Shown here piece after piece: positions 1 to 8,717 of a DNA stretch of 64,000 nucleotides (within the stretch, counting starts at the first letter, position 1; each line of letters starts with the position of its first letter). Position numbers and translations under genes: made by a program. The notes under the pieces are model-generated. The model was not told the origin of the DNA and did no database searches. It saw only the letters and a list, made by a program, of their open reading frames with translations. The stretch lies in NCBI RefSeq assembly GCF_018327645.1, contig NZ_BMAY01000005.1, forward strand, positions 1-64,000, given 5' to 3'. Source of the stretch: Lactobacillus corticis (GTDB taxonomy: Bacteria; Bacillota; Bacilli; Lactobacillales; Lactobacillaceae).

Positions 1-9
1 GTGGTAACA

Positions 10-53
10 GAAAAAGATCCATATAGTATCTAAACTAATACTATACGGATCTT
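10..53 (-). terminator. Terminator of the rpoY-rnjA unit
   Basis: A 16-base-pair stem (14-29 with 38-53, one mismatch) with an 8-base loop. On the minus strand it is followed by a T run (complement of the A run at 10-15). It lies about 60 bases after the rnjA stop codon, as expected for a rho-independent terminator. Confidence 0.85.
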
Positions 54-111
54 CAATTCAAGCTCATATCAACCCTTATCAACAGGATTTGACAAAGAGC
101 CTCTTTTATTT

Positions 112-1791
112 CTATTTCTTTTCAACAATCATTGGTAAAATCATCGGTCTTCGTTCAGTCTTTGAATAAAGGAAATCTGACAAATTATCAACGATTGCCT
201 TGCGTATTTCAGCATCCTTTGGCTTCTCCGGCTTGTTCATTTCATTGCGGAGAACATGATAAACGTGTTTTTGGGCTGCTGCAATCAGGTCGGTTGATTC
301 ACGCATATAAACAAATCCACGACTTAAGATGTCTGGTCCCGCTAAAACGCGTTTATGCTTATAGTCAACAGTTGCTACGGCAACTACTAAACCTTCTTCA
401 GAGAGGACTTGCCGATCATGAACGACAACGTTGCCAACATCAGCAGTTCCTGAAGTATCAACATAAACATCGCCGGCAGGGATGTGGCCAGCAATTCTTG
501 ATCCAGCTTCGCTAAAGCAGACAACCTCACCATTTTCCAGAACAAAAGTATTTTCAGCAGGAACGCCAGCCGCTTGTGCGAGTTGCGTATGAATAACCTG
601 CATGCGATACTCGCCGTGAACAGGAATCATGTATTTTGGCTTTGCCAGCCGCACCATCATCTTCAATTCTTCTTGACCGCCATGGCCAGAGGTATGAACA
701 TTGTTTACTCGACCATGGATAACGTGGGCGCCACCTTCCATCAGTTTGTTAATTAAGTGGTTAACGCTCAGAGTGTTGCCGGGAATTGGATTTGATGAAA
801 AGATTACCGTATCTCCAGGCTGTAGGCTGATTTGGCGGTGAGTGCCGTTAGCAATCCGCGAAAGGGCGGCTAATGGCTCACCTTGGGAACCAGTACATAG
901 AATCATGGCTTTTTCCGGTGGGGTGCGGTTAATTTCATCAGCATCAACAATTAGATCCTTTGGTACATGAAGATAACCAAGATCAATACCATTTTGTACG
1001 CCGTTTTCCATGCTGCGACCAAAAATGGCAACTTTTCTACCAGTATCAATCGCAGCTTGAATGGCAGTCGATACCCGGTATAAATTAGACGCAAAAGTTG
1101 CGAAAATTATCCGACCCTTGATCCCGGTGATAATATTATGCAAAGAATTAGCGACAAAGCGTTCAGACTTAGTAAAAGCCGACACCTCAGCATTAGTTGA
1201 ATCTGACAATAAAGCAAGGACGCCTTCATCACCAATCTTAGCCATTCTTTGGAAATCTGGCGCTGGTTGATTCATTACCGGAGTTAAGTCAAACTTGAAA
1301 TCTCCCGTAAAGACCACTGCACCCAATGGCGTATGCACCGCAATTCCAAGAGTATCTGGAATAGAGTGGGTAGTTCTAAAGAAAGTAACGCTCAAATGGT
1401 TAAACTTTAAAACCGTATCTTCGTGTTCCTCGTGCAGCTCGGTTGTCCGCAACAGGCCGTGTTCATCTAGCTTACCCTTAATTAAAGATAGGGCAAATGG
1501 CGTAGCATAAACTGGAATTTCTGGGATTTTTTCTAGCAAGAAGGGAATCCCGCCAATATGATCTTCGTGGCCGTGGCTAATCACCAGAGCCTTGATTTTG
1601 GAGCGATTCTTTACGAGGTATGAATAATCGCTGATCACATAATTGATTCCCAGCAAGTCGTCTTCTGGGAACTTGATTCCGCAGTCCATGATAACAATTT
1701 CATCACGGTATTGGACACAATACATATTTTTGCCGATTTCGTGCAAACCCCCGATGGCGAAAACGGCAACTTCATCTTTTTTAATCCGCAC
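112..1791 (-). CDS. rnjA: Ribonuclease J1
   Basis: RNase J1 is a metallo-beta-lactamase/beta-CASP ribonuclease with 5'-3' exonuclease and endonuclease activity in mRNA decay and rRNA maturation. The protein has the zinc motif HGHEDH near residue 75, the THSIPD and TGDFKFD motifs, and the later HTSGH and PVHGEYR motifs, so the active site looks intact. The GTG at 1791 gives about 559 residues starting [15 protein letters not shown], which matches the family start. An in-frame TTG at 1809 would add six residues but has no Shine-Dalgarno sequence. The gene overlaps the end of rpoY, so the two are probably translationally coupled. Confidence 0.93.
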   Translation of the reverse strand: MRIKKDEVAVFAIGGLHEIGKNMYCVQYRDEIVIMDCGIKFPEDDLLGINYVISDYSYLVKNRSKIKALVISHGHEDHIGGIPFLLEKIPEIPVYATPFALSLIKGKLDEHGLLRTTELHEEHEDTVLKFNHLSVTFFRTTHSIPDTLGIAVHTPLGAVVFTGDFKFDLTPVMNQPAPDFQRMAKIGDEGVLALLSDSTNAEVSAFTKSERFVANSLHNIITGIKGRIIFATFASNLYRVSTAIQAAIDTGRKVAIFGRSMENGVQNGIDLGYLHVPKDLIVDADEINRTPPEKAMILCTGSQGEPLAALSRIANGTHRQISLQPGDTVIFSSNPIPGNTLSVNHLINKLMEGGAHVIHGRVNNVHTSGHGGQEELKMMVRLAKPKYMIPVHGEYRMQVIHTQLAQAAGVPAENTFVLENGEVVCFSEAGSRIAGHIPAGDVYVDTSGTADVGNVVVHDRQVLSEEGLVVAVATVDYKHKRVLAGPDILSRGFVYMRESTDLIAAAQKHVYHVLRNEMNKPEKPKDAEIRKAIVDNLSDFLYSKTERRPMILPMIVEKK

Positions 1792-2017
1792 TGTCTTGCT
1801 TCTTGTCAAACGCTGTTAACTTAAAATCAGCGTGTTCTTTTTCGTAAGCTAAAGAGTTACCAGTTAGTTCTTGGATCAATTCAATGTTGTAGGGGGTATT
1901 GTCCTCAACTAAGGTACGTGCTTCGACCATACTGTCAGCTTCCATGTAAAGAGTTTGGGTAGTCTCTCTACGAGGGTTGACGATCTTGTCTTTTTGGTAC
2001 AAAACTTTGTAGATCAT
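1781..2017 (-). CDS. rpoY: RNA polymerase epsilon subunit (RpoY, DUF1447)
   Basis: A 78-residue acidic protein beginning [18 protein letters not shown], typical of the small epsilon subunit of Firmicutes RNA polymerase. It is encoded directly upstream of RNase J1, the standard arrangement in Bacillus and lactobacilli (rpoY-rnjA). The ATG follows a good AAGGAG. Its last codons overlap the start of rnjA. It binds core RNA polymerase; a role in protecting the enzyme has been proposed for the family. Recognition is by length, N-terminal sequence and neighbour. Confidence 0.9.
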   Translation of the reverse strand: MIYKVLYQKDKIVNPRRETTQTLYMEADSMVEARTLVEDNTPYNIELIQELTGNSLAYEKEHADFKLTAFDKKQDSAD

Positions 2018-2097
2018 AGAATATGAATCTCCTTAATTATTTAATTTTTAAACGATCTCAAATTGTGAATCATGAGATGATTCAACAGCTAATAAAA

Positions 2098-2106
2098 AGT
2101 TTACCA
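2098..2106 (-). promoter_or_regulatory. Possible extended -10 promoter of rpoY-rnjA
   Basis: On the minus strand this reads TGG TAAACT, an extended -10 element about 85 bases upstream of the rpoY start. No convincing -35 hexamer is present, so this rests on the TGn motif alone. Confidence 0.3.
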
Positions 2107-2130
2107 TAAATAAAAATTCAAGTGTATAAA

Positions 2131-2174
2131 AAGGGCACCTGTTAGGAGTTTATTTAAAACTTACCAGGTGCCTT
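2131..2174 (-). terminator. Terminator after def
   Basis: The arms GGCACCTG (2134-2141) and CAGGTGCC (2165-2172) pair, and the 23-base loop can form a further AGTTT/AAACT stem. On the minus strand the hairpin ends in a T run (complement of the A run at 2128-2132), 20-60 bases after the def stop codon. Confidence 0.8.
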
Positions 2175-2194
2175 AACCATTTATATTTTGATTT

Positions 2195-2749
2195 TTACGA
2201 GATAACCACCGTATCGTCATCTAGATGAAATGGATCCTGCTTATTGATGCGGTCAAAAAACAGATGGCCATTCAGGTGATCAATTTCATGTGAAGCTACG
2301 ATTGCAGGATAACCCTTTAAGCGAATGGTTTTTTCTTCACCTTCAAGCGTATAGAAACGAATTGTCGTCTTATATGGGCGAGGAACATAACCATCAATTA
2401 CGCGGTCAACGCTTAAGCAGCCTTCGCCTTCGCTCAGGCAAGTCATTCTAACAGATTGGGAAATTACTTTCGGGTTGACAAAAGTGTCTTTAAAGATAAT
2501 TTCGCCCTTGTCGTTTGGCACCAAAAGACTGCACATGGCCACGCCTTCGCCAACCTGTGGGGCAGCTAAGCCAACGCCGGCACGCAGTTGATGCTTTTCA
2601 GCAATCTTGGGGTCTTGTGAGTTGACTAAGTATTCCATCATGTCATCAGCTAATTTGCGATAATGATCGCTAAGAGGAAAAGTTAATTCATCGGCCACGC
2701 GTCGCAAAACAGGATTACCTTCACGCGTGATATCTTTCATCAAAATCAA
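2195..2749 (-). CDS. def: Peptide deformylase
   Basis: Removes the formyl group from the N-terminal methionine of new proteins. All three signature motifs are present: GVGLAAPQ (58-65), EGCLS (109-113) and HEIDH (154-158), supplying Gln, Cys and the two His of the metal site. The length of 184 residues fits the Gram-positive (type 2) enzymes. The TTG start at 2749 lies 8 bases after AGGAG; the internal ATG at 2740 would be too far from it. The gene is monocistronic, with its own terminator and a possible extended -10 element (TGG TAAAAA) at 2791-2799 on the minus strand. Confidence 0.95.
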   Translation of the reverse strand: MILMKDITREGNPVLRRVADELTFPLSDHYRKLADDMMEYLVNSQDPKIAEKHQLRAGVGLAAPQVGEGVAMCSLLVPNDKGEIIFKDTFVNPKVISQSVRMTCLSEGEGCLSVDRVIDGYVPRPYKTTIRFYTLEGEEKTIRLKGYPAIVASHEIDHLNGHLFFDRINKQDPFHLDDDTVVIS

Positions 2750-2790
2750 TTTGAACGCTCCTTTAATAGGTTAAATATATTGCAATATTA

Positions 2791-2799
2791 TTTTTACCA
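2791..2799 (-). promoter_or_regulatory. Possible extended -10 promoter of def
   Basis: Minus-strand TGG TAAAAA about 45 bases upstream of the def start. A weak -35 candidate (TAGACA) lies 18 bases further upstream. Low confidence because the -35 is poor. Confidence 0.3.
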
Positions 2800-2895
2800 T
2801 AAAAATAGGCAATTTGTCTAAAAAAGCGGTTGCAATGTTTATCTCAAAAGGTTTCCAGGAACTAGGCGAAAATCCTATTAAACCAGGCTTTTAGA

Positions 2896-2924
2896 TTGAC
2901 CGGCATAACGAGTGGTGGTAAAAT
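2896..2924 (+). promoter_or_regulatory. Promoter of typA
   Basis: TTGACC (2896-2901), a 17-base spacer, then TAAAAT (2919-2924) preceded by TGG. This is a near-ideal sigma-A promoter with extended -10. The predicted start near 2931 gives a leader of about 100 bases before the typA TTG codon. Confidence 0.8.
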
Positions 2925-2954
2925 CATAAAACGTAATATACCAAAACTATGCAC

Positions 2955-3007
2955 TTCGATAAGGCGCTAACGCGTTACCGAAACTGTGACGCGGTCACAG
3001 TTTTTTT
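2955..3007 (+). promoter_or_regulatory. Attenuator-like tandem hairpins in the typA leader
   Basis: Two structures lie between promoter and gene. The first is an imperfect hairpin (TTCG at 2955-2958 paired with CGAA at 2979-2982, apex GCG/CGC). The second is a perfect 9-base-pair stem AACTGTGAC/GTCACAGTT (2982-3002) with a 3-base loop and seven T residues (3001-3007). The second has every property of an intrinsic terminator and lies only about 25 bases before the start codon, after the promoter. The def gene is divergent, so this terminator cannot serve an upstream plus-strand gene; attenuation of typA is the simplest reading. Confidence 0.6.
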
Positions 3008-3031
3008 ATTGAGGAGTCGGGAGGAATACTT

Positions 3032-4876
3032 TTGTCAGAAAAAAGAAGAGACGATATTAGAAATATTGCTATTATTGCCCACGTTGACCACGGTAAAACC
3101 ACTTTGGTTAACCAATTGCTGAAGCAGTCTGATACGCTGCCAGAACATATGAATCTGGAAGATCGGGCAATGGATTCAAATGATATCGAACGTGAACGTG
3201 GCATTACCATTTTGTCTAAGAATACTGCTGTTAGATATAAGGGTACTACGATCAACATTTTGGATACCCCAGGGCACGCCGACTTTGGTGGGGAAGTAGA
3301 ACGGATCATGCACATGGTTGACGGCTGCTTGCTCTTGGTTGATGCCTATGAAGGAACCATGCCTCAGACCCGGTTTGTTTTGAAAAAGGCCTTAGAAGCT
3401 GGAGTTAAGCCAATTGTAGTGATCAATAAGATTGACCGCCCAGGTGCTCGGCCAGCAGAAGTACTTGACGAAGTGCTTGAACTCTTCATCGAACTTGGTG
3501 CTAATGACGAACAACTTGACTTCCCAGTTGTTTATGCATCTGCTTTAAACGGAACTTCATCTTACGACGATGATCCGGCTAAGCAAGAAGAGACCATGGA
3601 TCCAATTTTTGACACCATTATTAAGAATATTCCTGCTCCGCTCGATAACGAAGATGAACCTTTACAGTTCCAAATTACCATGCTTGACTGGGACGACTAT
3701 GTAGGTCGAATTGGTGTTGGCCGGGTTTACCGAGGCAAGGTAAAAGTTGGCGATAACATTACTGTGATGAAGCGTGATGGCTCAACGCAAAACTTCCGGG
3801 TAACTAAATTATTTGGTTACTTTGGTTTGAAGCGTAATGAAATCAAGGAAGCAAAAGCGGGCGATATTATTGCCATTTCAGGGATCAACGACATCTTTGT
3901 TGGTGAAACGATTGCTTCAGCGGAAAACCCAGAAGCTTTGCCATTGTTGAAGATTGATCCACCAACTCTGCAAATGGACTTTATTGCTAACGATTCACCG
4001 TTTGCTGGCCGGGAAGGCGATCAAGTTACTCCTAAGAAATTGGAAGACCGGTTGATCCGTCAAACCCGGACCGACGTTTCATTAAAGGTCGAACCAACTG
4101 ACCAACTTAACGCATGGACAGTTTCTGGTCGTGGTGAATTGCACCTGTCAATTTTAGTTGAAGAATTGCGTCGTGAAGGTTTTGAATTGCAACTTTCTCG
4201 TCCTAAGGTTATCTATCGTGAAATCGACGGCGAAATGTGTGAACCATATGAAGCTGTGCAAGTTGATACCCCAGATGAATACGTTGGTTCAGTAATTGAC
4301 TCATTGTCACAACGTAAGGGCGAAATGCAAAATATGGAATCAACCGGCAATGGTCAAACCCGTTTGACTTTCCTAGTTCCTTCACGTGGGTTGATTGGTT
4401 ACAACAATGAATTTATGTCTCAAACCGCTGGTTATGGGATTATGAACCACACCTTCGATTCCTACAAGCCAGTTGTGAAGAACTGGCAACCAGGTCGGCG
4501 GAACGGTGCTTTGGTTTCAATCAACCAAGGTCAATCAACGACCTACTCACTACAATCTGTTGAACAACGTGGGGTCTTGTTCATTGGAGCGGGTGTTGAA
4601 GTTTATGAAGGGATGATTGTCGGTCAATCCTCTCGTGAACGTGATATTGCCGTTAATGTTACTAAGGGTAAGAACTTAACTAACACGCGTGCTGCTGGTA
4701 AAGACCATGCCGCTGCTATTAAGACCCCAAAGACCATGACTTTGGAAGAAGCAATCGAATTCTTGAATGATGACGAATATTGTGAAGTAACTCCAGAATC
4801 AATTCGTTTGCGTAAAAAGATTTTGAATACGTCTGAACGGCAAAAATTTGATAAGAAGCGTAACCGCGCTAATTAA
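3032..4876 (+). CDS. typA: Translational GTPase TypA/BipA
   Basis: A ribosome-associated GTPase related to EF-G, linked in the family to 50S assembly and growth at low temperature or under stress. The 614 residues include AHVDHGKT (G1), DTPGHADF (G3) and NKID (G4) in the first 140 residues, then EF-Tu-like domain 2, EF-G-like domains, and the characteristic C-terminal domain with the TNTRAAGKD segment. The start is TTG at 3032, about 7 bases after a strong GGGAGG. It has its own promoter, a terminator-like leader and a downstream terminator, so it is monocistronic and possibly controlled by attenuation. Confidence 0.95.
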   Translation: MSEKRRDDIRNIAIIAHVDHGKTTLVNQLLKQSDTLPEHMNLEDRAMDSNDIERERGITILSKNTAVRYKGTTINILDTPGHADFGGEVERIMHMVDGCLLLVDAYEGTMPQTRFVLKKALEAGVKPIVVINKIDRPGARPAEVLDEVLELFIELGANDEQLDFPVVYASALNGTSSYDDDPAKQEETMDPIFDTIIKNIPAPLDNEDEPLQFQITMLDWDDYVGRIGVGRVYRGKVKVGDNITVMKRDGSTQNFRVTKLFGYFGLKRNEIKEAKAGDIIAISGINDIFVGETIASAENPEALPLLKIDPPTLQMDFIANDSPFAGREGDQVTPKKLEDRLIRQTRTDVSLKVEPTDQLNAWTVSGRGELHLSILVEELRREGFELQLSRPKVIYREIDGEMCEPYEAVQVDTPDEYVGSVIDSLSQRKGEMQNMESTGNGQTRLTFLVPSRGLIGYNNEFMSQTAGYGIMNHTFDSYKPVVKNWQPGRRNGALVSINQGQSTTYSLQSVEQRGVLFIGAGVEVYEGMIVGQSSRERDIAVNVTKGKNLTNTRAAGKDHAAAIKTPKTMTLEEAIEFLNDDEYCEVTPESIRLRKKILNTSERQKFDKKRNRAN

Positions 4877-4887
4877 TCGCAATTTTT

Positions 4888-4925
4888 AACGACTTCCCTT
4901 GCCTTGCAAGGAGAGTCGTTTTTTA
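4888..4925 (+). terminator. Terminator after typA
   Basis: AACGACT (4888-4894) pairs with AGTCGTT (4914-4920), with an inner CCTTG/CAAGG stem, followed by a run of T. It lies 12 bases after the typA stop codon. Confidence 0.85.
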
Positions 4926-4970
4926 TTCATTAGAAAATTTTTTCAAATCCTATAAGATTTAAGGCCTAAA

Positions 4971-5000
4971 TTGTCGAAAAAGGACGATATGGGCTATAAT
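4971..5000 (+). promoter_or_regulatory. Promoter of the ftsW operon
   Basis: TTGTCG (4971-4976), an 18-base spacer, and a perfect TATAAT (4995-5000), 35 bases upstream of the ftsW GTG. It would drive ftsW-ylbG-rsmD-coaD and the protease gene that follows. Confidence 0.75.
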
Positions 5001-5034
5001 AAACAAGATATTAACTCTTAAAGGGGCAAAGAAA

Positions 5035-6216
5035 GTGAGAAAAAAACTACATTACTTAAACTATCAAATCCTCGTCCCTTATCTGATTTTATTGGTCTTT
5101 GGATGGGTGATGGTTTATTCAGCGAGCTCTGATATTCTGCTGCTAAATGGTTTAAAAGCATCAGCTTATGGCGTTAAACAAGCCGAGTTTGATGTATTTG
5201 CGGTGGGAGTGGCTTGTTTCGTTTTTGCTAGCAAGTTATCAAACTTTCAAAATCGGAAGTTTGTCTTTCCGTTCCTATACCTGTGCTTTGCTATGTTAAT
5301 TTTGTTGGTTTTCAAAAGGATTTTTAAAGGAAACGCGGCCGCGATCAATGGGGCGGTCGGCTGGATTGACCTCGGCCCGATAAATATTCAGCCGCTTGAG
5401 TTTGCTAAATTGGGCTTGGTCTTATATTTAGCCTTTTTGTTAGAAAGACGCGATGGCAAAATTGCACCAGGAACAATTTTTGAGAGCCTAATAAATCCAG
5501 CAATCGTTTCGGTATTTATGATGGCCTTGGTGGTTGTTGAACCAGATATCGGTGGTACAGCAATCTTATTCATGATTACTTTGGTCATGTTTGCCACTTG
5601 CGGGGTTCCAACAAAAATTGCAGTTTGGTGGATATTAGGCGTTTTATTGGCTGTTTTGGGAATATTCTTTTTGCTGGTTAAGTGGAATCCGAGTTTTCTG
5701 CAAAAATCCTACCAGTATCAACGAATCATGAGCTTTTTGCATCCTTTTGAACTGGAGAAAAAAGGTGGAGCCCAGCTAGTAAATTCTTACTATGCCATCC
5801 ATAATGGTGGTTTGTTCGGCGTGGGTCTGGGCAATAGCGTTCAAAAGCGAGGCTACTTGCCAGAACCATATACTGATTTCATCCTGAGCATTATTGCTGA
5901 AGAACTTGGTATTGTGGGGGCTTGTATTGTTGTAGGGCAGCTCTTTTACTTGATCTGGTCCATTATGGAAGTAGGCGTTCACGCAATCAGTCAATTCAAT
6001 TCTTTGGTTTGTTTCGGGGTAGCTACTATTATCCTAATGGAATGTATTTTTAATATTGGGGCAGTGATTGGACTCCTGCCGATTACTGGGGTCACCTTGC
6101 CGTTTATTTCCTATGGTGGGTCATCGGTGGTGGTTTTATCTGCCGGGATTGGCCTAGTTCTTAACATTTCAGCGAATGAAAGAAAGAAACAAGAGGAGGC
6201 TGCCAGCGTCTTATGA
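5035..6216 (+). CDS. ftsW: Septal peptidoglycan glycosyltransferase FtsW
   Basis: SEDS-family polymerase that makes septal peptidoglycan with a partner class B penicillin-binding protein. The 393-residue polytopic protein has about ten membrane segments, the VEPDIGGTA loop around residue 178 carrying the conserved Asp, and the C-terminal signature ending near SYGGSS. It is called FtsW rather than RodA because it sits between typA and ylbG-rsmD-coaD, the FtsW position in Bacillus. The start is GTG at 5035 after AAGGGG. The next gene overlaps its stop by four bases. Confidence 0.88.
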   Translation: MRKKLHYLNYQILVPYLILLVFGWVMVYSASSDILLLNGLKASAYGVKQAEFDVFAVGVACFVFASKLSNFQNRKFVFPFLYLCFAMLILLVFKRIFKGNAAAINGAVGWIDLGPINIQPLEFAKLGLVLYLAFLLERRDGKIAPGTIFESLINPAIVSVFMMALVVVEPDIGGTAILFMITLVMFATCGVPTKIAVWWILGVLLAVLGIFFLLVKWNPSFLQKSYQYQRIMSFLHPFELEKKGGAQLVNSYYAIHNGGLFGVGLGNSVQKRGYLPEPYTDFILSIIAEELGIVGACIVVGQLFYLIWSIMEVGVHAISQFNSLVCFGVATIILMECIFNIGAVIGLLPITGVTLPFISYGGSSVVVLSAGIGLVLNISANERKKQEEAASVL

Positions 6217-6554
6217 GTATCAATACGGAACTGGGAGAAAACGGTTTTGCCGAACGTACCGCTTTAATTGTTTATCTGCGTACCAGCAGCGACCAATTTC
6301 GTTTGCGGTCTTTTGGAGATATTGTTTATTTTTCCAAAAAACTTGGCTACTGTGTGATTTATGTAAATAAAGCTGAAGCAGACCATAAAATAACCGAGTT
6401 AGAGCGGCTTGGTTTTGTCCTAAAAGCTGAAAAGTCGAATACCGAGGACGTTAATTTGGATAGTAGCTATATTGAAGCGCAAATTACGCAAATGGCTGCG
6501 GCAGCTGAAGCAAAGCTAGCTGAAAATGATCGAAATCTGGGGGAACAAGCTTGA
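6213..6554 (+). CDS. YlbG-like protein (DUF2129)
   Basis: A 113-residue soluble protein of the YlbG/UPF0298 type. Only the first 85 or so residues look conserved (ERTALIVYLRTSSDQFRLRSFGDIVYFSKKLGYCVIYVN); the acidic, Ala-rich tail is probably disordered. The biochemical function is not established. Its position between ftsW and rsmD is the conserved Firmicutes order. It overlaps ftsW by four bases and the TTG of rsmD, so translation is probably coupled along the operon. Confidence 0.8.
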   Translation: MSINTELGENGFAERTALIVYLRTSSDQFRLRSFGDIVYFSKKLGYCVIYVNKAEADHKITELERLGFVLKAEKSNTEDVNLDSSYIEAQITQMAAAAEAKLAENDRNLGEQA

Positions 6555-7102
6555 GAATAATCGCCGGAAAATATGCTAAAAGAAACTTATTTACCTTAAA
6601 AAGTCGGGTAACTCGGCCAACCAGCGATAAGGTCAAAGAATCGCTATTTAACTCCATGGGCCAATTCTTCCAAGGCGGGTGCGTCTTAGATTTATATGGA
6701 GGAAGCGGGGCTTTGGGAATTGAAGCTGTTTCTCGTGGTTATGAGCGAGCAGTAATTAATGACATTAATCGCGGAGCAATTGAGATCATTAAGAAAAATG
6801 TGGCCTTAACCCGGGATGAGGCACGATTTGACGTTTTGCATATGAATAGTCAAGCGGCTTTAAAATACCTGGCAACCCAACAAGCCAAATTTGATTTGGT
6901 TTTCTTAGATCCGCCTTATGCCAAGCAACAAATTGTGAAGGATATGACCAAACTGCTACAGCTGGAACTCTTAAATGATCATGCTTTGATTGTGGCTGAA
7001 ACAGATGACCATACAGACATTGCGACGCCAACTGGTTATTCCTTAAGCAAAACTCATCATCTGGGCAAAACCATTGTAAGATTTTATCGAAAGGACGTTT
7101 AA
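6551..7102 (+). CDS. rsmD: 16S rRNA (guanine(966)-N2)-methyltransferase RsmD
   Basis: Methylates G966 of 16S rRNA using S-adenosylmethionine. The 183 residues begin RIIAGKYAKRNL and contain RPTSDKVKESLFN, the SAM motif DLYGGSGALGIEA near residue 48, and the catalytic DPPY around residue 122. The start codon is TTG in a TTGA overlap with the ylbG stop. The gene precedes coaD as in Bacillus (ylbH-coaD), sharing one base with its start codon. Confidence 0.9.
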   Translation: MRIIAGKYAKRNLFTLKSRVTRPTSDKVKESLFNSMGQFFQGGCVLDLYGGSGALGIEAVSRGYERAVINDINRGAIEIIKKNVALTRDEARFDVLHMNSQAALKYLATQQAKFDLVFLDPPYAKQQIVKDMTKLLQLELLNDHALIVAETDDHTDIATPTGYSLSKTHHLGKTIVRFYRKDV

Positions 7103-7593
7103 TGGCGACAGCATTATTTCCTGGCAGTTTTGATCCCATTACTTTGGGGCATCTGACAGTGATCAAACAGGCTAGCAAGCTTTTTGATCATTTATATGTG
7201 GTAGCGATGACCAACAGTCAAAAGCACTATCTATTTTCAGTTGAAGAGCGAAAAGCCTTTATTGCCGATGCCAGCAGCAATCTTGCTAACGTTACGGTTC
7301 TTGCTAGGCCAGAGCAATTAACAGTAGACCTGGCACATGAACTGGGCGCTGGTGCAATTGTTCGCGGCGTTAGAAATAGTACGGATTTTTTATACGAACA
7401 GCAAATTGCTGGCATTAACCGCGAATTGGCTCCTGATCTGACGACAGTGATTTTGTTTACTGATCCGAAAAATAGTTTTGTGGCATCGAGCATGATTAAG
7501 GAAGTGGCCAAATTTGGCGGCCCAGTTGAGCAATTTTTACCTAGTCAGGCTGCCAAAGCACTGAAGGAGAAAATGGGGCGAATAGATGACTAA
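7102..7593 (+). CDS. coaD: Phosphopantetheine adenylyltransferase
   Basis: Transfers AMP from ATP to 4'-phosphopantetheine, the penultimate step of coenzyme A synthesis. The 163-residue protein has the nucleotidyltransferase motif GSFDPITLGH near the N-terminus, RGVRNSTDFLYE in the middle, and SFVASSMIKEVAKFGG towards the C-terminus. The ATG overlaps the rsmD stop (TAATG) with AAAGGA in front. coaBC, the preceding CoA step, is encoded separately at about 35.3 kb in this window. Confidence 0.95.
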   Translation: MATALFPGSFDPITLGHLTVIKQASKLFDHLYVVAMTNSQKHYLFSVEERKAFIADASSNLANVTVLARPEQLTVDLAHELGAGAIVRGVRNSTDFLYEQQIAGINRELAPDLTTVILFTDPKNSFVASSMIKEVAKFGGPVEQFLPSQAAKALKEKMGRIDD

Positions 7594-8635
7594 AGAGAAA
7601 ATAACCAAAAACCATGGGCGTTTAAAAAAATGGTTAATTGCCCTGGCTGCGATTGTGCTGGTAGCAATCGTTGCCTTGTGGCCTACTAACTATTACTTGG
7701 AAACGCCAGGAAATGCTTTTCAAGTGGGCCAATTTATCAAAAGCAAAAAGAAAGCACCCAACAATTTATATTTGGTTACTGTGAGCATGACCGCTCGACC
7801 GGCCACTCTGGCGCAGTATTTGTGGAGTTATACTCAAGAATTTGATGAACGGATATCTGCTAAAGAATTACTGGGTGGCCAAACCAGCAGTCAGTATGAA
7901 GAGCTGCAGGAATGGTACATGGAAACCAGTCAACAAAATGCTATTTATACAGCTGCTAAAAAAGCCGGCCTGAAGCCCAAATTATCTTACTACGGGGTAT
8001 ACGTGATGGGGGTACAGAATACCTCCAGCTTTAAGGGCAAGCTGCAAATCGGTGATACCATTGTCGGAGCAAATGGCCACCATTTCAAATCGCAAGAAGC
8101 CTTAATGAAATATTTGCAGAGCCGTAAATTGGGTTCAAAAGTAACCATTCAAATAATTCGTAATCAGCAAAAAAAGACTTATTCTGGAAAAATCGTCAAA
8201 GTTAAAGGAACAAACAAGCCTGGTATTGGCATTTCTCTAGTTGAACGGGTGAAAGTTAAAACAAGTCCGAAGGTGACTATTAATGCTGGTGACATTGGCG
8301 GTCCTTCAGCAGGCTTAATGTTTACTTTGGAATGCTACCAAGTCTTTACTGGTAAAAACTTGACTAAAGGTCATAAGGTGGCTGGTACAGGAACGATTGC
8401 GGCTAATGGCAAAGTAGGGATTATTGGCGGGGTCGACAAGAAAGTGGTCGCCGCCAGCAAGGCTGGGTGCGAAGTTTTCTTTGCACCAACTGATATGACC
8501 GGACTCAAGAAGAAGAGTCAAACAAATTACGCTGAAGCTAAGCGAACAGCTAAGAAAATCAAAACCAAGATGAAGATAGTGCCAGTTGCTAATGTTGATG
8601 ACGCACTAAACTATCTTGCCAAGCACTATCAATAA
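7586..8635 (+). CDS. Membrane-anchored PDZ/Lon-type serine protease (YlbL/SepM family)
   Basis: A 349-residue protein with one N-terminal membrane helix (about 15-35), a PDZ-like domain (about 130-205) and a C-terminal Lon-type S16 domain. The catalytic Ser lies in GGPSAGLMF and the Lys in GGVDKKVVAASKAG, so the dyad is intact. The streptococcal relative SepM cuts the competence peptide; the Bacillus relative is YlbL. Which substrate is cut here is unknown. The gene overlaps coaD by 8 bases and ends the ftsW operon before a strong terminator; the comEA-comEC genes follow directly. Confidence 0.85.
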   Translation: MTKEKITKNHGRLKKWLIALAAIVLVAIVALWPTNYYLETPGNAFQVGQFIKSKKKAPNNLYLVTVSMTARPATLAQYLWSYTQEFDERISAKELLGGQTSSQYEELQEWYMETSQQNAIYTAAKKAGLKPKLSYYGVYVMGVQNTSSFKGKLQIGDTIVGANGHHFKSQEALMKYLQSRKLGSKVTIQIIRNQQKKTYSGKIVKVKGTNKPGIGISLVERVKVKTSPKVTINAGDIGGPSAGLMFTLECYQVFTGKNLTKGHKVAGTGTIAANGKVGIIGGVDKKVVAASKAGCEVFFAPTDMTGLKKKSQTNYAEAKRTAKKIKTKMKIVPVANVDDALNYLAKHYQ

Positions 8636-8654
8636 TTAAATATTAAGAAAAAGT

Positions 8655-8691
8655 AAAGGATGTAGATTCAGGTGAATTTACATCCTTTTTT
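8655..8691 (+). terminator. Terminator after the ftsW-sepM operon
   Basis: A 16-base-pair stem (8655-8670 with 8673-8688) closed by two bases, followed by T residues to 8691. It ends only 27 bases before the comEA ATG. Confidence 0.9.
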
Positions 8692-8717
8692 GCGTATTTA
8701 CTTTTTGGAGGTATTTT

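Noticed and set aside
132-515. A 127-codon plus-strand frame inside rnjA
   Set aside because: Antisense to the conserved C-terminal part of RNase J1; composition unlike neighbouring proteins.
6789-7178. A 129-codon minus-strand frame across rsmD and coaD
   Set aside because: Runs through two conserved genes on the other strand and lacks a ribosome binding site.
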